From positions 1-12,873 of the forward strand of contig CAKUVB010000033.1 in the NCBI GenBank assembly GCA_934693215.1: DNA of 12,873 bases. Direction: 5' to 3'. The stretch's first letter is position 1, and the number at the start of each line of letters is the position of its first letter. Positions 7,435 through 12,873 of the stretch are shown piece after piece. This DNA is from an uncultured Candidatus Melainabacteria bacterium. Lineage in GTDB: Bacteria; Cyanobacteriota; Vampirovibrionia; Gastranaerophilales; Gastranaerophilaceae. Below the pieces are notes generated by a model that saw only the letters and a list, made by a program, of their open reading frames with translations, had not been told where the DNA came from and did not search any database. A program made the position numbers and the translations under genes.

Positions 7435-7439
7435 CTTAT

Positions 7440-9188
7440 TTATAAAACTTTTTCAATATCTTGAACTATAAGTTCAGGTGTTAAATGGTATTTTTCATAA
7501 AGTTTATCAAGAGGTTCTCTATCCGTAAATTCTTTTTTAGCACCAAAGTTAAGAACTTTGATATCTGAATCTCCATAGAAACTTGCAATTTTTTCACCAA
7601 AACCTCCATTAAGAATACCATTTTCAAGTGTTATAACTGTTTTATGATTTTCTTTTAATTGGTTTAATAATTCGGTATCTATTCCTGTAATATATCTAGG
7701 ATTTATTAATGTTGCACTGATGCCTTTATCTTTTAGTATGTTAGCAACTTTTTTACCCAATTCAAAGAAATCGCCAACACCTATAATTGCGATATCTTTA
7801 CCTTGTTGTTCTACAAGATATTTATTAAGATTTGAATAATCTTTTGAATACTCTTTACCCGTTATAATAAAGTTGCTAAAAGGCACTCTAATTGCAACAG
7901 GGTGGTTTGTTTGTTCTACTGCCCAATCCAACATCGCTAGATATTCTTCTTTACAAGTTGGTGCTAAGTAAACCATATTTGGAATATTACTAATCAATGG
8001 AATATCAAAACACCCTAAATGTGTCATATCAGCTCCGGAAATACCTCCCCAATATACTAATAATGTCGCAGGAGAATTATTAAGGCATAAATCTTGAGAG
8101 AGCTGGTCATAAGTTCTTTGTACGAAAGAACTTAAAACAGGGAATATTGGTTTTGCTCCACATTTAGCCATTGCTGAGGCGTAAGCAATACCGTGTTCTT
8201 CTGCTATACCAACATCGGTATAATTTTTACCAAGTTTTGCTCTATAGTCAGGGGTAAAGCCGTATGCCCCTGGAGTTGCAGCTGAGATAGCAAGAACAGT
8301 TTTGTCCTGTTTGATTTTGTTTAAGATATATTCTTTTGTTACGGTTGTATAATTTTCAGAAGTATCAACCGGAGTTTTTTTATCAAGTATTCCAGGAGAA
8401 ACCCAATGGAATTTTTCTTTATTTTCTTCAGCTTGAGGTAGTCCTTTCCCTTTTGTTGTGTGTAGATGTATAACTACAGGGTGTTTTGTATCTTTAACGT
8501 TATTAAAGGTTTGGATAAGTTCATTGAAATCGTGACCGTTTTCAAGGTATAAGTATTCAAAGCCTAATGATTTAAAGAAATTACATTCAGCTTTACCTTT
8601 AGTTTCTCTTAAAAGTTTAAGATTGCCATACAAACCACCATGATTTTCAGCAATAGACATTTCATTATCGTTTACTAAAATAATAATATTGCTATTTAAA
8701 TCTGCAGCATTATCAAGACCTTCAAAGGCTTCTCCACCGCTTAGAGAGCCATCACCTATTAATGCAATTACATTACCTGTTTCACCTTTCAAATCTCTTG
8801 CTTTAGCAACACCTGTTGCTAAACTTACAGAAGTTGATGTATGTCCAACAACGAATAAATCGTGTTCGCTTTCTTCAGGGTTAGTGAATCCTGAATATTT
8901 TAGGTATGTTTCAGGTGTGGTAAAACTTTCTTTTCTACCAGTTAAACATTTATGAGTATAACATTGGTGAGAAACATCATATATGATTTTATCTTTAGGT
9001 GAATCAAATACATAGTGCAAAGCAATTGTTGTTTCTACAATGCCAAGATTTGGAGCCATGTGACCACCTGTTGTATTAACTTTTTTTATTATAGCTTCTC
9101 TAATTTCTTGAGATAAAGTCGTCATTTCCTCAATTGATAGCTTTTTTACATCAGCTGGTGAATTAATTTTTTCTAAAACTGATTGCAT
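7440..9188 (-). CDS. dxs: 1-deoxy-D-xylulose-5-phosphate synthase, short Firmicutes-like type
   Basis: This thiamine-diphosphate enzyme condenses pyruvate and glyceraldehyde 3-phosphate to 1-deoxyxylulose 5-phosphate, the entry to the MEP isoprenoid route and to thiamine and pyridoxal. It has GGHMAPNLG (H43), VSHQCYTHK (H74), VGHTSTS (H116), the TPP motif GDGSLSGG (145-152) ending in VNDNEMS (N173 region), catalytic Glu in DVGIAEEH (E330), and ISGADMTHLGCFD with H390. The length of 582 is shorter than typical DXS (about 620). SHQCYTHK replaces the usual TGHQAYPHK, and the G(A/E)DG-THxG signature is reduced to GADMTHLG. This pattern matches the DXS-like subgroup seen in Clostridia and lactic acid bacteria, so cyanobacterial ancestry is doubtful. 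AGAGGG lies about eight bases before the ATG. It shares a terminator with serB. Confidence 0.87.
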   Translation of the reverse strand: MQSVLEKINSPADVKKLSIEEMTTLSQEIREAIIKKVNTTGGHMAPNLGIVETTIALHYVFDSPKDKIIYDVSHQCYTHKCLTGRKESFTTPETYLKYSGFTNPEESEHDLFVVGHTSTSVSLATGVAKARDLKGETGNVIALIGDGSLSGGEAFEGLDNAADLNSNIIILVNDNEMSIAENHGGLYGNLKLLRETKGKAECNFFKSLGFEYLYLENGHDFNELIQTFNNVKDTKHPVVIHLHTTKGKGLPQAEENKEKFHWVSPGILDKKTPVDTSENYTTVTKEYILNKIKQDKTVLAISAATPGAYGFTPDYRAKLGKNYTDVGIAEEHGIAYASAMAKCGAKPIFPVLSSFVQRTYDQLSQDLCLNNSPATLLVYWGGISGADMTHLGCFDIPLISNIPNMVYLAPTCKEEYLAMLDWAVEQTNHPVAIRVPFSNFIITGKEYSKDYSNLNKYLVEQQGKDIAIIGVGDFFELGKKVANILKDKGISATLINPRYITGIDTELLNQLKENHKTVITLENGILNGGFGEKIASFYGDSDIKVLNFGAKKEFTDREPLDKLYEKYHLTPELIVQDIEKVL

Positions 9189-9224
9189 ATTATTACCCTC
9201 TCTAAATTGTTTGTTACAACATTT

Positions 9225-9230
9225 ATTATA
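9225..9230 (-). promoter_or_regulatory. Candidate -10 element for dxs
   Basis: Reading leftward, a perfect TATAAT occupies 9230-9225, which would start transcription near 9218 and leave a leader of about 30 bases before dxs. No good -35 match is found at 16-18 bases (the position holds GAGAGT). It would let dxs be expressed separately from the gene 75 bp upstream. Confidence 0.35.
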
Positions 9231-9263
9231 TTACAATCATATAGCAACTCTCAGATAAAAATA

Positions 9264-9968
9264 TTATTTGTTTTTAACAACAAGTTCAGGGTGTTTTTCT
9301 GCCATAGTCGAACAAGTTGTTTCTGTAACATTTAATGGTTTAACTTCTGCAAATATAAATTTCTTTGGAGCTGTTTGTTCTTCTGGAGGTAAGTTTCTTA
9401 AAAATATACCTTTATACTTGTTAAATGCGTTCGCTACATAGTCACAAAATCCACCCCAAGGGTCAACAACAAATGCTTTTTTAGATATAGTTTTTGGGTC
9501 GTCCAGTTTAGCATTTTTTCCTGCATTAACTATTAATACGTTATGATCTGCTCTTTTGCTTGCTACAAGAGGCGGTAAAAAAGAGTCCTCTTTAGGGAAA
9601 TGGATTCTTAAAGAACCTATTTTTACATCTTTGTATCCGTTAGCAAGAAATGCTCCTCTTGCCATTTGTGCAAATTCAGCACAGTTTGCATTTTTTTCTT
9701 CTTTTACCATATCAAAAGTTTTATTGATTAATTCTGATCCTTCATATTTTGAAAGCTCATTTCTTGCAGCATGTAATTTCCAGTATATAGGCATTAGCTT
9801 CATTCTAGATTGAGGTTTCGTAGTGTAAATATCATAATACTTAGCACGAGAAGTTGAAAATGCCGGATATTCGTGCATTAAATTACGCATAATCTTATCA
9901 GCATTTTTAAGTTCTTTGTTTCTAGCAGTAAATGTAGGTTGTTGTTGGGGGATAGATTGTATATTCAT
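9264..9968 (-). CDS. Papain/transglutaminase-like cysteine enzyme candidate
   Basis: From the ATG at 9968 the product has 234 residues and belongs to no family I can name. It carries a plausible Cys/His/Asp triad: C96 at the start of a helix (NANCAEFAQMARGAFLANGY), H142 opening a strand (ADHNVLIV), and D169 closing another (VVDPWGGF). This order, and especially the NC-E-F...DHN...DPW pattern, is typical of papain-fold peptidases, transglutaminase-like proteins and bacterial toxin/effector deamidases. The exact reaction is unknown. Start choice: an in-frame ATG at 10025 would add 19 residues with a short hydrophobic run, and neither start has a good ribosome binding site. I prefer 9968 because MNIQSIPQQQPTFTARNKE resembles the start MNIINTIP of the protein at 11761. 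It may share a transcript with dxs, 75 bp downstream. Confidence 0.7.
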   Translation of the reverse strand: MNIQSIPQQQPTFTARNKELKNADKIMRNLMHEYPAFSTSRAKYYDIYTTKPQSRMKLMPIYWKLHAARNELSKYEGSELINKTFDMVKEEKNANCAEFAQMARGAFLANGYKDVKIGSLRIHFPKEDSFLPPLVASKRADHNVLIVNAGKNAKLDDPKTISKKAFVVDPWGGFCDYVANAFNKYKGIFLRNLPPEEQTAPKKFIFAEVKPLNVTETTCSTMAEKHPELVVKNK

Positions 9969-10077
9969 ACTGTATTGAAAACTCGTAAAAATAAAATTTG
10001 CCAAGATTTTTATTAATTTATACATAATTTAATATTAAGATAATGGTATTTTCTATCGGATATTACCATATTGACTT

Positions 10078-10083
10078 ATTATA
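10078..10083 (-). promoter_or_regulatory. Candidate -10 element for the leftward cysteine-enzyme gene
   Basis: Reading leftward, a perfect TATAAT lies at 10083-10078 in the divergent gap. The -35 position (ATGATA or TGATAA) is a poor match. In such an AT-rich spacer this is only suggestive. Confidence 0.25.
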
Positions 10084-10113
10084 TTAATTTTTCTTGTTTT
10101 TTATCATATTTTT

Positions 10114-11733
10114 ATGAAAAAACTATTAATATTATTAATTGTTTTTCTCAGTATAAATTTCAATATTGGGTATTGTGAAAATCTAAATGAGTATAATTTA
10201 GATGATTTTGTATGTAATTATTATGAAAATATTATTAATAATGTTGAGTTATTGATTGAACAAGAGGATTATCATAGTGCGAAAATAGAAATAGAAGATT
10301 TGTATAATTCAAAATGTAAAACAAAATATACATCAGTATTGTATTTGAAAATACTTACAAAATTAAGAGATTACAAAAATGCTTATAAAGTTGCAATGGA
10401 GAATGATTTGCTTGATACAGAGGAAGGTTTATTTGTGCAAGCAAATCTTTCAATTGTTGAAAAAGATTCTACACAAGCTAGAAGTGTGTATGACAATATT
10501 TTGATAAAAAGTTCGTATGATAAATTTGCACAAATGAGTTTGAATCAAAGTTATGTATCAACTGGCTCTGAGCTGTTGGGGTTGAGAGAACTTTCAAAAT
10601 TAGATTCAACACAGGATACGCAATTTTTAAAAGCAAAAGCATATTATAATCTAGAATTGTTTGATGATGCTATGAAAATTCTTCATTCAATGGCTCAAAC
10701 TGGTGATGTAATACGTTTAGAGAATGAAATTCATAGGAAACGTGCTTATCAATTTGTAGCAGGGTATGAAATGTATGTTCAAAAATTAAATGAGGAGTTT
10801 AAGCTTGATGTAAACAAAATCGCATTGAGTAATTCTTGTTATGAAAAAAATATGCAAGTCTATCTTGATTATATTATGTACGTTTATACTTCAGGACGGT
10901 TATTGGGGCAAGGTGTTGAACCTAAAAATAATTTAACAAATGAAATAAGATTAGGTGCTCAAGGAAGGGTGAATAAAAATTTTGCTATAAAAGGTGATTT
11001 GGGTGTAAAGATTTTTCAAGATAGAGGAGCGATGCTATTAACTGATACTTGGGTAAAATATTATAAAAATGATGATTTTAATCTAAAATTAGGGTTTCAT
11101 AGAAATAATTCAGAGCAAACATTTTTGTCTGCTGTGGGTGTGATGATAAACAACAAGTTTACAGGACAAATTGCAGATAATAATTTGTATATTGATTCAA
11201 GCTATAGATTACCAAGACGTTCTTATGTGTTCGGTAAAGCTGGTATCGGGTTGAAGGAAGGATACAATATTTATTCAAATCCATATTGGGAAGGTATGTT
11301 GGGGGTTGGAAAATTATTTAGGTATGATTTATCAAAACCTTATTTACAAAAAATCTCAGCAGATATTGTTTCTTATAATTCAGGTTATAGAAAGAATTTA
11401 GAAAATATTTATGATAATAAAGGATATTTGTACGGAGGATATTTTTCTCCTGTTTGGTATTCTGACAATACAGTTAATTTAAGTTTTGTAGGAAATATAA
11501 AAAATAGATTATCTTATGGGTATGGTGCTTTTGCAGGGTTGCAATTTGCTGTTACCCCTCATCAATCAATGTTTATATGGGGTGCTTCTGCTTTTGGAAA
11601 ATATAGAGTAGGAAACCATCTTAGTATGGAATTGCAATATCGTTATTATAAATATGCAAACGTAGTTAGAAACCAACTATTATTTGATTTGGTGATAAGT
11701 ATATTCAAATCAGAGAAGAATAGCAAAAAATAA
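10114..11733 (+). CDS. Secreted TPR and beta-barrel protein, BcsC/PgaA-like outer-membrane exporter
   Basis: The 539-residue protein opens with a signal peptide (MKKLLILLIVFLSINFNIGYC, cleavage near 21). Residues 30-215 form paired helices of tetratricopeptide type (EQEDYHSAKIEIEDLY, AKAYYNLELFDDAMKIL). From about 272 alternating polar/hydrophobic strands rich in Tyr, Gly and Asn suggest an outer-membrane barrel. GGYFSP (441-446) followed by W-Y and a strand matches the (G)(G/T)Y(Y/F)SPQ.Y signature of the C-terminal domain of BcsC, the exporter for cellulose; PgaA and AlgK/AlgE share the TPR-plus-barrel plan. The role is inferred as passage of a polysaccharide or other polymer across the outer membrane. 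At 539 residues it is much shorter than BcsC (over 1,100), with few repeats. No synthase or inner-membrane partner is in the window. No Shine-Dalgarno sequence precedes the ATG. Confidence 0.72.
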   Translation: MKKLLILLIVFLSINFNIGYCENLNEYNLDDFVCNYYENIINNVELLIEQEDYHSAKIEIEDLYNSKCKTKYTSVLYLKILTKLRDYKNAYKVAMENDLLDTEEGLFVQANLSIVEKDSTQARSVYDNILIKSSYDKFAQMSLNQSYVSTGSELLGLRELSKLDSTQDTQFLKAKAYYNLELFDDAMKILHSMAQTGDVIRLENEIHRKRAYQFVAGYEMYVQKLNEEFKLDVNKIALSNSCYEKNMQVYLDYIMYVYTSGRLLGQGVEPKNNLTNEIRLGAQGRVNKNFAIKGDLGVKIFQDRGAMLLTDTWVKYYKNDDFNLKLGFHRNNSEQTFLSAVGVMINNKFTGQIADNNLYIDSSYRLPRRSYVFGKAGIGLKEGYNIYSNPYWEGMLGVGKLFRYDLSKPYLQKISADIVSYNSGYRKNLENIYDNKGYLYGGYFSPVWYSDNTVNLSFVGNIKNRLSYGYGAFAGLQFAVTPHQSMFIWGASAFGKYRVGNHLSMELQYRYYKYANVVRNQLLFDLVISIFKSEKNSKK

Positions 11734-11760
11734 AATTAGCTGTTTTATATAAATAGTTCA

Positions 11761-12606
11761 ATGAATATAATTAATACTATCCCAAAAAATCAAATAAATT
11801 TAACTAATAATAAAACTAATAAGTTACAGTCTAAAACTTATTATAATGTTTTGCCTAAAGAGTCAGAGAAGAAGGACTCTTATCTTGATACGAAAAGACT
11901 TGTTTTGTTGGCATTTGCAACTTTGTCTTTGTTGGCTATAGTAAAAAGTAAATTAAAATTTAAGTTTCCTCAAAAAAATATAACGCAAAGTATTCAAACA
12001 GATACAAATGAAGTTAAAAATGCAGTTACTTCAACAATGACAAAAATTGTTGATTCTTTGCAAGTAAAGGTTGGAGAAGATAAAACTAAAGTTGCGAATC
12101 CATTTAATCTAAAACGAAAAGAAACACCAGTTCAAGTAAATTTCAATGAATCGTCACCCAAATCCCGTAAGAATTCAATTAAAGGGATAAGTTTATTATT
12201 AAAATCAACTATGAAATCAATGAGTCAAGATGGAATCTATAATCCAAATGAGATTGATGAATTGTTGACGAAATATGTAGGAAGAAATCGAACAAGAGAA
12301 ATCAAATTTTTTTCTAATGAAAAACGTGGAGTTTATGAAGGACGTAAAAAATCTTATAAAGCCTATGATGGAAGGATTTACGTATTAGAAGCTCATTCTT
12401 GTTCGCAAGGTGTAGTTACTCGTCTGTATTTAGCAATAAATTCTAATAAAAAACCTTTAATGAAAGATGAACGTTTGTATCTTAGTGGAAAAGGAAATTT
12501 TGTTAAGAACTCATATTTTCGAGGTTTTGCACATCTTGTATCAGGAGAACAGGGCTTACAATGGATAAGAGAAGCCGGTAATGGTAGTATTCCTCGTTGT
12601 ACATAA
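11761..12606 (+). CDS. Single-pass membrane protein of unknown function
   Basis: Not recognised. The 281 residues comprise a polar Asn/Lys/Thr-rich N-terminus (1-42), one hydrophobic helix (about 46-61, RLVLLAFATLSLLAIV), a basic cluster (KSKLKFKFPQK), a disordered Thr/Asn/Lys linker to about 135, then a small globular C-terminal domain (about 140-280). That domain has mixed strands (GRIYVLEAHSC, VTRLYLAINS) and a final helix with GLQWIREAG. Cys213 and Cys280 are its only two cysteines. The gene lies 27 bp after the BcsC-like gene on the same strand and may be co-transcribed, but it has no Shine-Dalgarno site; TATATAAA at 11746-11753 ends 7 bases before the ATG. Start kept at 11761 because it gives an N-terminus like that of the gene at 9264-9968. 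No function is proposed. Confidence 0.7.
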   Translation: MNIINTIPKNQINLTNNKTNKLQSKTYYNVLPKESEKKDSYLDTKRLVLLAFATLSLLAIVKSKLKFKFPQKNITQSIQTDTNEVKNAVTSTMTKIVDSLQVKVGEDKTKVANPFNLKRKETPVQVNFNESSPKSRKNSIKGISLLLKSTMKSMSQDGIYNPNEIDELLTKYVGRNRTREIKFFSNEKRGVYEGRKKSYKAYDGRIYVLEAHSCSQGVVTRLYLAINSNKKPLMKDERLYLSGKGNFVKNSYFRGFAHLVSGEQGLQWIREAGNGSIPRCT

Positions 12607-12677
12607 TAAGTATTATTGTTTTATTACGTTAAGTCTTTTTAGCTTTTTATTATATCTCACTTCTTGAATAATATATT
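12607..12677. other. Short convergent gap, no clear terminator
   Basis: This 71-bp AT-rich gap separates the rightward membrane protein gene from a leftward gene. The only symmetry seen is a small palindrome, GAATA-ATA-TATTC, at about 12666-12678, too short and AT-only to be a convincing terminator. A T-rich run at 12629-12650 could help termination. Confidence 0.25.
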
Positions 12678-12873
12678 CTAATAAATATATTGGTTTGTTA
12701 TTTGTTGAAATGTCATATCTTTAGGATTGGTATTAGGTAAAAACTGGAGTTCTCCGTTTATAGAAATTACTTCAGGATTTTCTACCGGCATGTGATAGTA
12801 TTGTTTAGGTGCTTTTGGGTTTATTTCATTAATTGCTTCAACGATATTGTTGACCGTTGAGTTTGTTTGGAAC
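12678..12873 (-). CDS. C-terminal fragment of an unrecognised gene
   Basis: On the leftward strand a frame is open from the window edge (first full codon at 12872) to the TAG at 12680-12678, giving the last 64 residues of a longer protein. The sequence is soluble-looking and Asn/Pro-rich, with VNNIVEAINEINPKAPKQYY, then a strand-like HMPVENPEVISINGELQFLP, ending in ITNQYIY. The composition (balanced, with a plausible helix-strand pattern) and the lack of a competing frame support real coding. No family is recognised. Confidence 0.6.
   Translation of the reverse strand, partial: FQTNSTVNNIVEAINEINPKAPKQYYHMPVENPEVISINGELQFLPNTNPKDMTFQQITNQYIY

Noticed and set aside
8689..8955. Rightward open frame of 88 codons inside dxs
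   Set aside because: It is antisense to well-conserved DXS motifs (TPP-binding region) and shows no recognisable protein features.
10043..10069. Inverted repeat ATGGTA...TACCAT in the divergent gap as an operator
   Set aside because: Only six pairs with no extension on either side; expected by chance in a short AT-rich spacer.
10071..10107. TTGACT with TATCAT as a sigma-70 promoter for the BcsC-like gene
   Set aside because: The spacing is 25 bases, well outside 16-18, and no -10 match occurs at the right distance.
10165..10176. Lipoprotein signal at IGYC in the BcsC-like protein
   Set aside because: Tyr precedes the Cys, where a lipobox needs Gly, Ala or Ser; an ordinary signal peptide fits better.

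Overview
The window is AT-rich (roughly one third G+C by eye), densely coding, and has 10 complete or nearly complete protein genes plus one gene fragment at each edge counted among them. Three clues point to a non-photosynthetic relative of cyanobacteria, most likely a gut Gastranaerophilales/Vampirovibrionia ('Melainabacteria') genome. They are an LdpA-type iron-sulfur protein, a class V aminotransferase of the kind cyanobacterial genomes label 'soluble hydrogenase 42 kDa subunit', and a secreted TPR/beta-barrel protein that implies an outer membrane. The lineage is inferred from protein resemblance; no rRNA or other marker gene is present.

Layout. 2-1021 (+): a secreted protein, cut at its 5' end, whose C-terminal two thirds read like a divergent serpin. 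1094-2062 (+): LdpA-like protein with two ferredoxin clusters, overlapped by 8 bp by a HAD phosphatase starting at GTG 2055. 2820-3869 (-): convergent, membrane-anchored protein of unknown function. 4022-7402 (+): a compact serine operon (class V aminotransferase, serA, serB), closed by a strong hairpin at 7404-7434 that also serves the convergent gene. 7440-9188 (-): a short, Firmicutes-type 1-deoxyxylulose-5-phosphate synthase. 9264-9968 (-): a protein with a Cys/His/Asp arrangement typical of papain/transglutaminase-like enzymes. 10114-11733 (+): signal peptide, helical repeats and a BcsC-like outer-membrane barrel. 11761-12606 (+): a second single-pass membrane protein of unknown function. 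12678-12873 (-): the C-terminal end of an unrecognised gene.

How the genes work together. The clearest unit is the serine operon: SerA oxidises 3-phosphoglycerate, the aminotransferase very probably makes phosphoserine, and SerB removes the phosphate, so three adjacent genes supply the whole phosphorylated pathway to L-serine. DXS feeds isoprenoid, thiamine and pyridoxal synthesis. LdpA and the HAD phosphatase are probably translated as a coupled pair. The remaining genes form an envelope or secreted set (serpin-like, papain-like, BcsC-like, two anchored proteins). They look like accessory, possibly host- or neighbour-facing proteins and hold most of the novelty.

No tRNA, rRNA, CRISPR array, insertion sequence or phage gene was seen. 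No stretch longer than 300 bases lacks a gene; the largest gap is 3870-4021.
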